Source of the DNA: Novosphingobium aerophilum
Lineage (GTDB): Bacteria > Pseudomonadota > Alphaproteobacteria > Sphingomonadales > Sphingomonadaceae
DNA: 64,000 nucleotides
Reading direction: 5' to 3'
Assembly: GCF_014230305.1 (NCBI RefSeq)
Contig: NZ_JACLAU010000015.1
Location: forward strand, 1-64,000
A model generated the notes under the pieces. The model saw only the letters and a program-made list of their open reading frames with translations, did no database searches and had not been told where the DNA came from. The position numbers and the translations under genes were made by a program. Of this stretch, positions 43,688-51,928 are shown piece after piece. Each line of letters opens with the position of its first letter. Within the stretch, counting starts at the first letter, position 1.

Positions 43688-44094
43688 TTCATCCTCATCG
43701 TTTCGAGCATCAGTTGCTTGGCGGTGGACAGCGCCTCGACCAGGTTCTGGTACTGGCGCGAGGAATCGAGCATCTCGACCATCTCGGCATTCTCATCGAC
43801 CGGCGCGGTCCAGACATCGCCGTTGGCATCGGCCAGCGGGTGATCGGGTTCGTGCTGGCGGATCGCGGCGGCGGTGGAGCGCACCACGCCCCGCACCTCG
43901 GCGGCGGCAAGGCCGGTGGTCTGGTCGAGCGTGGTCTGGAACACGGGGCGGAGCGGCTTGTAGGCGCTGGCGTCGCTGCCCGAGACGGTCCCGGCATTGG
44001 CCAGGTTGGAGGCCGCGGCGTTCATCCGCACGAGCTGCGCGGAGAGGCTGCGCTGGGCGAGCGAGAACAGCGAGAGCTGGGCGGGACCGGCCAT
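43684..44094 (-). CDS. flgC: Proximal rod protein FlgC
   Basis: A 136-residue rod protein: SLAQRSLSAQLVRMNAAASN, LANAGTVSGSDASAYKPLRP, and VDENAEMVEMLDSSRQYQNL at the C-terminus. It overlaps flgD by 4 bases and follows flgB by 2. Confidence 0.95.
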   Translation of the reverse strand: MAGPAQLSLFSLAQRSLSAQLVRMNAAASNLANAGTVSGSDASAYKPLRPVFQTTLDQTTGLAAAEVRGVVRSTAAAIRQHEPDHPLADANGDVWTAPVDENAEMVEMLDSSRQYQNLVEALSTAKQLMLETMRMK

Positions 44095-44096
44095 GG

Positions 44097-44444
44097 TCAG
44101 TCGCCCTTCAGCGCGCGGGTGATGGTTTCGACCCGGCCCTTGATGAACTGGAGCGTTGCCGAGTAGCCGACCGCGTTTTCGGCGAAGGCGGTCTGCTCGG
44201 TCATCATCTCGACCGTGTTGCCGTCCATGCTCGGCATGGTCGGAACCCGATAGCGGATCGCGCCGCTCACCGCCTGGCTCTGGCTCTGGCCGCTTTCGGC
44301 CGCCTTCAGTGCGGCGCCGAAATCGATGTCGCGGGCCTTGTAGCCAGGGGTCGCGGCATTGGCGATGTTCGAAGTGAGCAGGCCCATGCGTTGCGAGCGC
44401 AATGCCAGGGCGGTGCCGTGGATGCCGAACAGGGTTTCACTCAT
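44097..44444 (-). CDS. flgB: Proximal rod protein FlgB
   Basis: A 115-residue rod protein from ATG 44444 (MSETLFGIHGTALALRSQRM), with LTSNIANAATPGYKARDIDF and a C-terminal helix. GGAG precedes the start at good spacing. It is the first gene of the flgB-L (probably plus motAB) operon, read from the sigma-54 promoter at 44493-44508. The frame extends upstream to 44516 but that part lies within the promoter region. Confidence 0.94.
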   Translation of the reverse strand: MSETLFGIHGTALALRSQRMGLLTSNIANAATPGYKARDIDFGAALKAAESGQSQSQAVSGAIRYRVPTMPSMDGNTVEMMTEQTAFAENAVGYSATLQFIKGRVETITRALKGD

Positions 44445-44492
44445 TCGCGTTCTCCGGTGCGGGCGACGGGCGCGCCGCGTGCCAAGAGGGTC

Positions 44493-44508
44493 TGCAAGGG
44501 CCGTGCCA
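44493..44508 (-). promoter_or_regulatory. Sigma-54 promoter of the flgB operon
   Basis: On the minus strand TGGCACGGCCCTTGCA, matching TGGCAC-N5-TTGC exactly. The expected start site gives a leader of about 37 bases before flgB, with GGAG in place. Confidence 0.85.
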
Positions 44509-44595
44509 AGTTTCATGACAGGGGCGTTCGCGCGGTCCGTACCGGGGCGGACGGCAAGCCGGTGCCGGAAGGCGGCAAAAAATCGCCGGGCCCGC

Positions 44596-44623
44596 CTGAA
44601 ACCGGCCTGCCGCTGCCGTTCTT
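44596..44623 (+). promoter_or_regulatory. Candidate FliA promoter for the stator-like pair
   Basis: CTGAA (44596-44600), 14 bases, GCCGTTCTT (44615-44623). Same spacing and -10 as the flagellin promoter, with one change in the TAAA box. The leader to the ATG at 44653 is about 22 bases and holds GGAAGGA as ribosome-binding site. Confidence 0.55.
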
Positions 44624-44652
44624 AGGAGGGCAACGGAAGGACCTCCCGCACG

Positions 44653-45327
44653 ATGGCGCTCACCCTGATCGATGGAACGGCTGCGCTGATCGTGTTCGGT
44701 GGAACCGTGCTGGCGACCGTGCTGCGCAGCGGCTTTGCCGAAATCGGCGCGACCCTGCGCGCCTTGCGGCGTGCCTGGGGCCCGCATTACAGCGCCGATG
44801 CGGGCAAGGCCGAACTGGCCCCGCAGGTGCGCGAGATCCGCCGTGAGGGGCTGCTCCGGGCAAACCCGCGCAAGCTGGATGACCGCGAACTCGCCGAGGC
44901 GACCGAGGCGCTGTTCCACACCCGCTCGCTCGAGGCGCTGGTCAAGGCCCATGCCCGGCATCGCCAGGCCCGCCGCGACGAGGCCGAGACCGGGGTGCGC
45001 GTCCTGGCGCAGGCATCCGAGCTGGCGCCGGTGTTCGGCATGGTCGGAACCCTGGTCGCGCTCAACCGCATGCCGGCCGAACTGGCCACCGGCGATGCCG
45101 TGACCGGAGCGATCGGCATGGCGGTGGTGACCACGCTGTACGGGATTCTCGCCGCCAATCTGGTGCTCGCCCCCCTGGCGCGCTGGGTCGAACGCGCCGC
45201 CGAACGCGAGGAACGCGAGCGGCAGGTGGTGATCGACTGGCTGTCCGAACAGGTTGGCGGAGCCTTGCCGCATGGGCGCGAAGGGCGGGGCGAGAGCCGC
45301 GCCGACCAACCGCGCAAGGTGGCGTGA
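44653..45327 (+). CDS. MotA/TolQ/ExbB-like membrane protein
   Basis: A 224-residue protein: one helix at about 7-24, a charged cytosolic stretch (about 30-120, with ARHRQARRDEAETG), then two helices, ELAPVFGMVGTLVALNRM (123-140) and AIGMAVVTTLYGILAANLVL (153-172), the MotA/TolQ pore-helix signatures. Only three helices are seen, as in TolQ/ExbB, against four in MotA. It overlaps the next gene (TGATG), a mini-MotB-like protein. A FliA-type promoter lies upstream, so it is likely expressed with the filament. It looks like an extra stator or a flagellum-linked proton-channel pair, separate from motAB. Confidence 0.8.
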   Translation: MALTLIDGTAALIVFGGTVLATVLRSGFAEIGATLRALRRAWGPHYSADAGKAELAPQVREIRREGLLRANPRKLDDRELAEATEALFHTRSLEALVKAHARHRQARRDEAETGVRVLAQASELAPVFGMVGTLVALNRMPAELATGDAVTGAIGMAVVTTLYGILAANLVLAPLARWVERAAEREERERQVVIDWLSEQVGGALPHGREGRGESRADQPRKVA

Positions 45328-45746
45328 TGCGGGTGCGGGCCGGGGTCGGCTGGCAATTTGCCCTGGCCGACCTGTCGCTGATCCTCTTCATGGTCTGTGC
45401 CGCCGCCCTCGCGCGCGAGCAGAAGAGCCATGCCCGCGCCGTGCCGCCCCCGCCGCCGCCGTCCGCGGTTCAGGCCGTGGCCCTGGCCGATCCGGTCGCG
45501 GTGTGGCGCGCCGGGCCCGATATGCCGAGCCTGCAGGAGTGGCTGGCCTCGCAGACGATCGATCGGCGCCAGCGCCTGACCATCGTCGCGCACTACACGG
45601 CGGGCCGGGCGCAGGCCGCCTTCGCCCGCGCCGAAACCGCGCTGCGTGAACAGCCCCGTCTGCCCCCCGCCACGCGCATCGTGGTCGAGCCGGCCGCCAG
45701 CGATGGCCTGTCCGCCACGCTGACCTGGGATGTCGGGTCGCGCTGA
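45327..45746 (+). CDS. Mini-MotB/ExbD-like partner protein
   Basis: A 139-residue protein with a short cytosolic start and one membrane helix holding a central Asp15 (WQFALADLSLILFMVCAAAL), the arrangement of the proton-binding Asp in MotB and ExbD. After a Pro run comes about 90 residues, including LTIVAHYTAGRAQAAFARAE, that faintly recall an OmpA-like fold but lack its peptidoglycan-binding NxxLSxxR motif. It is translationally coupled to the MotA/TolQ-like gene. How it would be anchored to the wall is unclear. The product is far shorter than MotB (278 residues here). Confidence 0.7.
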   Translation: MRVRAGVGWQFALADLSLILFMVCAAALAREQKSHARAVPPPPPPSAVQAVALADPVAVWRAGPDMPSLQEWLASQTIDRRQRLTIVAHYTAGRAQAAFARAETALREQPRLPPATRIVVEPAASDGLSATLTWDVGSR

Positions 45747-45762
45747 TGGCATGACCCTTGCT
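45747..45762 (+). promoter_or_regulatory. Sigma-54 promoter of flgA
   Basis: TGGCATGACCCTTGCT, one change from the TGGCAC-N5-TTGC consensus. It starts one base after the stop of the mini-MotB-like gene, and the start site would be about 26 bases before the flgA ATG. Confidence 0.75.
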
Positions 45763-45798
45763 TCAGGCTCGGGCATGACCCTGCGAGGACATCCTGCC

Positions 45799-46305
45799 AT
45801 GAAGCCCTTCGTCTTCACCGCCGCCCTGCTGCTGGCTCCGATCGCTGTCCCGACCGCCAGGGCCGCGCCCTTTGCCGATCCGGCCGCGATCGATGCCGCC
45901 GTCGCCCAGTTCACTGGGGTGCCGCTGGGCTCGACCGGCGGTGCAGCCCAGCCGGTCGACCGGCGCCTGCGGCTCCGGCCCTGCGCCAATCCGCTGAGCA
46001 TCGGCTGGTACGGATCGCGCCGCGACACCGTGCTGGTGCAGTGCCCCGACGTCGGCAGTTGGCGCCTGTTCGTGCCGCTGCTGGTCACCGCCGGCCCGGC
46101 CGATGCGCCGGCCGTGCTGCGCGGGGAAGGGGTGACCATCGCGGTCACCGGCCCCGGCTTCAGCGTGTCCCAACCGGGCGAAGCGCTTGATGGAGGTGCG
46201 GTGGGCGCCTGGATCCGGGTCAAGTCGACCACCGCCGGAGGCCAGCCGATGCGCGCCCGGATTGTCCGTCCCGGCCTGGTCGAGGTTCAGCTCTCTGGGG
46301 AATGA
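45799..46305 (+). CDS. flgA: P-ring chaperone FlgA
   Basis: A 168-residue periplasmic protein from ATG 45799: signal peptide ending ARAAP, then the SAF-type region with RLRLRPCANPLSIGWYGSRR and the FlgA ending GAWIRVKSTTAGGQPMRARI with VRPGLVEVQL. It assists P-ring (FlgI) assembly. GAGGA precedes the start. The longer frame from 45730 runs through the promoter. Confidence 0.88.
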   Translation: MKPFVFTAALLLAPIAVPTARAAPFADPAAIDAAVAQFTGVPLGSTGGAAQPVDRRLRLRPCANPLSIGWYGSRRDTVLVQCPDVGSWRLFVPLLVTAGPADAPAVLRGEGVTIAVTGPGFSVSQPGEALDGGAVGAWIRVKSTTAGGQPMRARIVRPGLVEVQLSGE

Positions 46306-46405
46306 TACCTAGCCCAAGGTATTGATTTGCAGAGACTCGGTCGGCCATTGTCGGCCGGCCTGCGGCACGCCATTGCCGCTTTCCGGCAAAAATTGTCGGA
46401 CCCCC

Positions 46406-46433
46406 TTAAAAGCCGCTGCAACCCACCGTTCTG
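46406..46433 (+). promoter_or_regulatory. Candidate FliA promoter for flgM-flgN
   Basis: TTAAA (46406-46410), 14 bases, ACCGTTCTG (46425-46433). It keeps the spacing and CCGTTCT core of the local FliA pattern. FliA control of its own anti-sigma factor is common in other flagellar systems. Confidence 0.55.
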
Positions 46434-46460
46434 CCTCAGTGGAGAACACGGAGCGGCACC

Positions 46461-46781
46461 ATGCCTATCGAATCCAGCCCTAACATCCCGAGCCCCGGCG
46501 TCGCTGGGCTGCGGCAAGTCGGCACGATCGATGCGCGAACCGTCAGACTGACGGCTGGCGCCAAGGATCAGGCTTCCGTAGGAAGCGCGCCCGACGCGGC
46601 AGCCACCGCGGCGGCGACCTTCCAGCCCAGCCAGGCGCTCGACCCGGGCCAGGCCCCGGTCGACACCGACCGCGTGCAGGTCATCCGGCGCGCGATCGAG
46701 ACCGGCAACTATCCCCTGATCCCTGCGAAGATCGCCGACGCCATGATCGCGGCCGGCCTGCTGCTGAGGACCCCTGCATGA
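46461..46781 (+). CDS. flgM: Anti-sigma-28 factor FlgM
   Basis: A 106-residue protein, disordered and Ala-rich at the start, with a C-terminal FlgM helix pair: VDTDRVQVIRRAIETGNYPL then IPAKIADAMIAAG. FlgM holds FliA inactive until it is exported through the finished hook. It overlaps flgN by 4 bases. Confidence 0.88.
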   Translation: MPIESSPNIPSPGVAGLRQVGTIDARTVRLTAGAKDQASVGSAPDAAATAAATFQPSQALDPGQAPVDTDRVQVIRRAIETGNYPLIPAKIADAMIAAGLLLRTPA

Positions 46782-47113
46782 GCAAGACTCCCACGCTGCG
46801 CGACAGCCTCCGGCAGATGGTTGCCGTGCTGCAGGAAGAACGGCAGGCGCTTGCCGGGCTCGACCTGGACGCCATCATGGGGGCGGCCGTCAGCAAGCAG
46901 GGCCTGTGCGATCTGCTGCAGGGCAGTGATCCGTCGCAGGTCGACGATGAGTGCCGCGGCCTGCTTGAGGCGGCGCGCCGTCTGAATGAGGTAAACCGGC
47001 AGGTTCGCAACCTGATCGCGGCCAATGTGGCTCAGCGCCTCGATGCTCTGGTCGGCTCGCCGCAACTCTATCGCGCCCGTCCGGCCTACGCTTACGCCGG
47101 GTCCCACGCCTGA
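46778..47113 (+). CDS. flgN: FlgN-like export chaperone
   Basis: A 111-residue helical protein (TLRDSLRQMVAVLQEERQAL, then LLEAARRLNEVNRQVRNLIA) with the FlgN pattern of heptad-rich helices. It would carry FlgK and FlgL to the export gate. The flgM-flgN order, with ATGA overlap, supports the call. Confidence 0.8.
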   Translation: MSKTPTLRDSLRQMVAVLQEERQALAGLDLDAIMGAAVSKQGLCDLLQGSDPSQVDDECRGLLEAARRLNEVNRQVRNLIAANVAQRLDALVGSPQLYRARPAYAYAGSHA

Positions 47114-47125
47114 GCCAAGGGCATT

Positions 47126-47141
47126 TGGCACGACCCTTGCT
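47126..47141 (+). promoter_or_regulatory. Sigma-54 promoter of the transglycosylase-flhA-fliA unit
   Basis: TGGCACGACCCTTGCT, an exact TGGCAC-N5-TTGC match, 12 bases after the flgN stop. The start site would fall near 47152. Confidence 0.85.
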
Positions 47142-47158
47142 GAAGAGCCTCGCAGACG

Positions 47159-48127
47159 ATGGTCGCGAGGATGCTGCCCAAGCCTTCCCGCGGTCGACGC
47201 AACCGGGGAAGCCGCTTGAGCGAGATCGCAAACAGTTCCATCCCACTGCCGCGGGTTGCGGCCCCGCAGGTCGCAGCCCCTCAGGTCGCAGCCCCTCAGG
47301 TTGCAGCAAGGGCCGCGATCGCGCGGGCTGCCCGGGCCACTGGCGTGGACTTCAACTTCCTGCTCGCCCAGGCCAAGCTCGAATCCGGGCTTGACCCCAA
47401 TGCGCGGGCCGGCACCTCCAGCGCGACCGGGTTGTACCAGTTCCTGGGCAGCACCTGGGTTGATACCCTGCGCAAGCACGGCGCCGAGCATGGCCTGGGC
47501 TGGGCCGGGGCGGCGGCCAGCGATCCGGCCATGCGGGCACAGGTGATGGCGCTGCGCCACGATCCCCAGGCCTCGGCCCTGATGGCGGCGGAGCTGGCCG
47601 GCGACAACCAGGTCGCCCTGACCTCGGCCCTCGGGCGCGCCCCCGATCCCTCCGAGCTCTACCTCGCCCATTTCCTGGGGGCCCAGGGCGCCACCCAGTT
47701 TCTCTCCGCGCTGTCGGTCGATCCCCAGCAGAGCGCCGCCTCGGTGGTGCCCACGGCGGCGGCGAGCAACCGTGCGATCTTCTTTGGCGCCGATGGCGCG
47801 CCGCGCACCCTCGATGAGGTGATGACCCTGATGCGCACCCGCCTGGCGGGCGCCATGGAAGGGGGCGATGCCGCGCAGTGGGCTGGCCAGTGGGCCGCCT
47901 ATCCCGCCATGGCGGCGCCATCGTCCGCGCCGGCGTTCAGTGGCGGTCCGATGGCGCGCGCCTTCCAGGCGGCCCAGGCGGCGGCCGGCGGGGGCAGCGA
48001 CAGCGGAGCCCGCCCGTCGATGGCCGAGACCCTGCGCCAGACCTTCGCGATCGGTGAGGCGTCGGGCGCGGCCGTGCCGGCCCATGTCCGTACGGCCTAT
48101 GGCCGGCTTTCGGCGCTGGGGCTGTAA
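47159..48127 (+). CDS. Flagellum-associated lytic transglycosylase (SLT domain)
   Basis: A protein of up to 322 residues. The SLT catalytic core is near 60-120: AQAKLESGLDPNARAGTSSA with the catalytic Glu, then TGLYQFLGSTWVDTLRKHG. Before it, the APQVA unit is repeated three times (15-base direct repeats near 47260-47300). The rest is Ala/Gly-rich. It would open the wall for the rod, filling the gap left by the short FlgJ. With the sigma-54 promoter at 47126-47141, ATG 47159 would have a leader of only 7 bases; TTG 47216, preceded by GGGGAAG, is a good alternative start. Confidence 0.82.
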   Translation: MVARMLPKPSRGRRNRGSRLSEIANSSIPLPRVAAPQVAAPQVAAPQVAARAAIARAARATGVDFNFLLAQAKLESGLDPNARAGTSSATGLYQFLGSTWVDTLRKHGAEHGLGWAGAAASDPAMRAQVMALRHDPQASALMAAELAGDNQVALTSALGRAPDPSELYLAHFLGAQGATQFLSALSVDPQQSAASVVPTAAASNRAIFFGADGAPRTLDEVMTLMRTRLAGAMEGGDAAQWAGQWAAYPAMAAPSSAPAFSGGPMARAFQAAQAAAGGGSDSGARPSMAETLRQTFAIGEASGAAVPAHVRTAYGRLSALGL

Positions 48128-50248
48128 ATGCTGGCCCGGCTCTCCAATCCTTCGGCAATCGCGCTTCCGGCAGGAATCCTGACGCTCATCAGCCTGATGA
48201 TCGTGCCGGTGCCGACGATCCTGCTCGACGTGTTCTTCGTGCTCAACATCGCGCTGTCGGTGGCGGTGCTGATGGCCTCGATGAATGCGGCCAAACCGCT
48301 CGACTTCTCGTCATTCCCTTCGGTCCTGCTGTTCGCCACCTTGCTGCGCCTGGCGCTCAACGTCGCCTCGACCCGCGTCGTGCTGGTCAACGGGCACGAG
48401 GGCGGGGCCGCCGCGGGCCATGTGATCGAGGCCTTCGGTGCCTTCCTGGTCGGCGGCAACTTCGCGGTTGGCCTGTTCGTCTTCATGATCCTGATGATCA
48501 TCAACCTGATGGTCGTCACCAAGGGCGCCGGGCGCGTGTCGGAAGTGTCCGCGCGTTTCACCCTGGATGCCTTGCCGGGCAAGCAGATGGCGATCGACGC
48601 CGATCTCGCCGCCGGGCTGCTGACCGCCGACGAAGCCAAGGCCCGCCGCCGCGAGGTGGCGACCGAGGCCGATTTCTATGGCTCGATGGATGGTGCCAGC
48701 AAGTTCGTGAAGGGCGATGCGGTCGCCGCGCTGCTGATCCTGGGGGTCAACATCATCGCCGGCTTCGTGCTGGGCATGATCAGCCACGGGCTGAGCGCAG
48801 GCGAGGCGGCGGAACGCTATATCACCCTGGCGGTGGGCGACGCGCTGGTCGCGCAGGTCCCCGCGCTGCTGCTGTCGATTGCGGCGGCGGTGATCGTCAC
48901 CCGCGTGTCCGACACCCGCGACCTGGCCGGCCAGATCGGCGGCCAGTTCGCCGATCCGCGCACCTGGCTCCCGGTGGCGGTGATCCTGGGCGCGATCGGG
49001 ATGATCCCGGCCATGCCGCAGACCATCTTCCTGCCCGCGGCGGGGCTCGCCTTCTGGCTTTATCGCACGCTGCAACAACGGGCCCGGCGACCCGCACCCG
49101 TGCTCGAACTGCCCCCCGTGGTCGATCCGCAGAAGATCGCGCTGGGCGACGTGTCGGACCACACCCTGGTCACGATCGAGCTGGGCTATGGCCTGGTCCA
49201 TCTGGTCGACGACCGGCGCGGTTCGCCGCTCGTGACCCGGGTGACCGGGGTGCGCAAGCAGCTCAGCCAGACGTTCGGCTTCATCGTGCCCCAGTTCCGC
49301 GTGCGCGACGCGCTGGAGGTGGCGCCGCACGATTACCGCATCGTGCTGGGCGGGGTGCCGCTGGGCACGGCCACGATCCGGTCGGACAAGGTGCTGGCGA
49401 TCGACGCCGGCGAGGCGCGCGACAATCACACCCTGGTCGGCGAACCGACCCGCGACCCCAGCTTCGGCTGTCCGGCGCTGTGGATCGATCCGGCCGCGCG
49501 CGACCATGCCATCGCCGAGGGGTTCCTGACGGTCGATGCCAGCACGGTGATCGCCACTCACCTCAACCAGCTCCTGGCCGAACGGCCGCAGGCCCTGCTG
49601 GGCCCGGACGAGGTCCGTGCCATCCTGGAGGGCGTCAAGGAGTATTCGGCCGGCCTGGTCGAGACGGTCTATCCGCAACCGCTCTCGCTTGCCGCCATCA
49701 CCCGCCTGCTGCGCAGCCTGCTCGAGGACGGCGTGCCCCTCGGCCATCCGGTGCCGATCCTGCAGAGCCTGTCGCAGGCGGTGCAGATCACGCTGGAGCA
49801 CGATCGCCTGGTCGATCTGGTCCGGGCCGACCTTGGCGCGCTGATCGTCGGCCGGCTGTGCGGCCCGCAGGAACGGCTGCCGGTCCTGACGCTCGACGCC
49901 AAGCTGGAGAACGCCATCGTCCAGGGCCTGCAGGATCCGACCACAGGCCAGCCGATGGTCGAGCCGGACCTGGCCCGCGCGATTGGCGAACAGATCGGCG
50001 CGATCATCGACGGGCGGGGCCCCATGGCCCTGCCGCCAGCCCTGATCGTGCAACCGCGTGCGCGCCGCGCGCTGTCCGCCCTGCTGCGGCTGCGCTGCCC
50101 GCAATGCACCGTGCTGTCGATCGCCGAGCTGCCACCCGCGCAGCCGATCGAGGTCATCGCGGTGATCGGCGGCGAACAACCGCCGGCGCCCGCGCTGACC
50201 CACCAGTCCCATTCCGATAGCCCCTTCGCAGAAGAGCTGGCCGCATGA
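48128..50248 (+). CDS. flhA: Flagellar type III secretion protein FlhA
   Basis: A 706-residue protein: eight N-terminal membrane segments with PVPTILLDVFFVLNIALSVA and the FHIPEP-type region around RVSEVSARFTLDALPGKQMA, IDADLAAGLLTADEAKARR, followed by a large cytoplasmic domain that docks chaperone-substrate complexes. It starts directly after the transglycosylase stop and overlaps fliA by 4 bases. Confidence 0.97.
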   Translation: MLARLSNPSAIALPAGILTLISLMIVPVPTILLDVFFVLNIALSVAVLMASMNAAKPLDFSSFPSVLLFATLLRLALNVASTRVVLVNGHEGGAAAGHVIEAFGAFLVGGNFAVGLFVFMILMIINLMVVTKGAGRVSEVSARFTLDALPGKQMAIDADLAAGLLTADEAKARRREVATEADFYGSMDGASKFVKGDAVAALLILGVNIIAGFVLGMISHGLSAGEAAERYITLAVGDALVAQVPALLLSIAAAVIVTRVSDTRDLAGQIGGQFADPRTWLPVAVILGAIGMIPAMPQTIFLPAAGLAFWLYRTLQQRARRPAPVLELPPVVDPQKIALGDVSDHTLVTIELGYGLVHLVDDRRGSPLVTRVTGVRKQLSQTFGFIVPQFRVRDALEVAPHDYRIVLGGVPLGTATIRSDKVLAIDAGEARDNHTLVGEPTRDPSFGCPALWIDPAARDHAIAEGFLTVDASTVIATHLNQLLAERPQALLGPDEVRAILEGVKEYSAGLVETVYPQPLSLAAITRLLRSLLEDGVPLGHPVPILQSLSQAVQITLEHDRLVDLVRADLGALIVGRLCGPQERLPVLTLDAKLENAIVQGLQDPTTGQPMVEPDLARAIGEQIGAIIDGRGPMALPPALIVQPRARRALSALLRLRCPQCTVLSIAELPPAQPIEVIAVIGGEQPPAPALTHQSHSDSPFAEELAA

Positions 50249-51003
50249 AACACGACCCCACATCCTTTGGCAGCAGATCCTTTGGCGCCAAGTCCGCGAT
50301 CGGTGCCGCCTATGGCGGTGACGTGAACGACCGGGTCCGCCGCTTCCTCCCGATGGTCCGGCGACTGGCCTGGCACGTCCATGGTTCAGGCCGTCCCGGC
50401 ATCGAGCTGGAGGACCTCATCCAGGCCGGCCTGGTCGCCCTGACCGAGTGCGCCCAGCGCCACTCGGGCCCCAGCGAGGACGGCTTCGCGGCCTATGCCA
50501 AGATGCGCGTGCGGGGGGCCATGGTCGATCTGATCCGCCGCTCGATCCCGCTGTCGCGGGGCGCCACCGAGCGGCGGCGCCAACTGCGTGAGCAGGAAGA
50601 TGCCCTGCGCGGCAAGCTCGGGCGCGATCCCAGCCCGGCGGAACTCGCCGCGGCGCTGGAGATCAGCGAGACCGAACTGGCCGACCTGCGCGCCGCCAGC
50701 GAGCCGATGCGGTTCGAATCGATCGACGATGCCTATTCCGACAGCGACTTGGCCTTCGCCGACCAGCGCCCGGACGTGCTCAACCAGTTGGCCGACGCCG
50801 AGATGCGCGAGGCCGTGGCCGGGGCGATCGCCGCCCTGCCGGAACGGCTTCAGTTGGTCGTCTCGCTGTACTTCGTCGAAGAGCTCAACCTGTCCGAGAT
50901 CGCCGAGGTGCTCGGGGTGTCGATCCCGCGGGTCCACCAGTTGAAGGCCCAGGCGCTCGAGCAATTGCGCAAGGGGCTGGCGGGTGTGGCCGACATCCTG
51001 TGA
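50245..51003 (+). CDS. fliA: Flagellar sigma factor FliA (sigma-28)
   Basis: A 252-residue sigma factor: region 2 (IELEDLIQAGLVALTECAQR, YAKMRVRGAMVDLIRRS), region 3 (LGRDPSPAELAAALEISETE) and region 4 (LPERLQLVVSLYFVEELNLS, EIAEVLGVSIPRVHQLKAQA). It directs RNA polymerase to late flagellar promoters, here proposed as TTAAA-N14-GCCGYTCTT. It is held by FlgM. Last gene of the flhA unit. Confidence 0.95.
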   Translation: MKHDPTSFGSRSFGAKSAIGAAYGGDVNDRVRRFLPMVRRLAWHVHGSGRPGIELEDLIQAGLVALTECAQRHSGPSEDGFAAYAKMRVRGAMVDLIRRSIPLSRGATERRRQLREQEDALRGKLGRDPSPAELAAALEISETELADLRAASEPMRFESIDDAYSDSDLAFADQRPDVLNQLADAEMREAVAGAIAALPERLQLVVSLYFVEELNLSEIAEVLGVSIPRVHQLKAQALEQLRKGLAGVADIL

Positions 51004-51122
51004 GTCCCCCCGCGCCGGCCCGGTGGCCGGTGTCGGGTCGCGCCTGGCGGGAAAGGGCTTTTGCGGCAATCGGTTGGCGGCGGCGGATTGCGTCTGCGGG
51101 GTGGTGGTGATACCGGATAGGG

Positions 51123-51821
51123 ATGGCTTCCTGCGAAACGTGCGTCGTCCGCAACCGTGCGATCTGTGCCGCGCTTGATGCGCAAGAGATCGGCGCCCTC
51201 AACGCCATCGGTCGCACCCGCACGCTGACCCCGGGCGAGGCGCTGATCTGGGAAGGGGACGATTCGGTCCTTGTCGCCAACGTGATCGATGGCGTGCTCA
51301 AGCTGTCCACGGGCACGGAGGATGGTCGCGAACAGATCGTCGGCATGGTCTTCGCGTCCGATTTCATCGGCCGCCCGTTCGGCGCCACCACCGGCCACGG
51401 CGTGACCGCCCTGACCGAGGCGACCGTCTGCGTGTTCAACCGCCGCGATTTCGATGCCTTCGCCCGCGAACACCCCGCGTTGGAACACAAGCTGCTGCAG
51501 CGGACCCTGACCGAGCTGGACCGCACGCGGCGCTGGATGCTGCTGCTCGGCCGCAAGTCGGCCAGCGAGAAGGTGGCAAGCTTCCTGCTGGAAATGGCCG
51601 AACGGACCGCCAGCCCGGGCTGCGAGCATCATGAGCCCGCCGGCGAAATCCGTCTCGACCTGCCCGTTTCGCGCCAGCAGATCGCCGACGTGCTGGGCCT
51701 GACCATCGAAACCGTCAGCCGCCAGTTCACCCGCCTCAAGGGCGAAGGCGTGATCGACCTTCCCTCGCGCCGCGAAGTGGTGATCCGCAATCGGCACGCG
51801 CTTGTGGCCGAGGCGGGCTAG
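51123..51821 (+). CDS. FNR/FixK-type oxygen-responsive regulator
   Basis: A 232-residue CRP/FNR protein. Cys4, Cys7, Cys15 and Cys103 give the four ligands for an oxygen-labile 4Fe-4S cluster, as in FNR/FnrN. The effector beta-roll and dimer helix are followed by a helix-turn-helix, SRQQIADVLGLTIETVSRQF, with the E-xx-SR residues that read TTGAT half-sites. Without oxygen it would activate the cco genes; two TTGAT-type sites lie between ompW and ccoN. Whether it also affects motility is unknown. Confidence 0.92.
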   Translation: MASCETCVVRNRAICAALDAQEIGALNAIGRTRTLTPGEALIWEGDDSVLVANVIDGVLKLSTGTEDGREQIVGMVFASDFIGRPFGATTGHGVTALTEATVCVFNRRDFDAFAREHPALEHKLLQRTLTELDRTRRWMLLLGRKSASEKVASFLLEMAERTASPGCEHHEPAGEIRLDLPVSRQQIADVLGLTIETVSRQFTRLKGEGVIDLPSRREVVIRNRHALVAEAG

Positions 51822-51928
51822 GGGCCTGTCCGGTGGAACCCGGGCAAGCATGAACCGGCTGTATCTGGCATGCCGCAAACGGGGTTGACTGATGTTGGGA
51901 TGGATCGGGCCAGCGCGTTAAGCTCCTT

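Noticed and set aside
44477-44487. A second TGGCAC on the minus strand next to the flgB promoter
   Set aside because: It reads TTGGCACGCGG with no TTGC element at the right distance, so it is not a second sigma-54 promoter.
48311-50263. 650-residue open frame antisense to flhA
   Set aside because: High third-position GC opens long antisense frames; the translation is His/Gln/Gly/Arg-rich without any family motif, while flhA on the other strand is certain.
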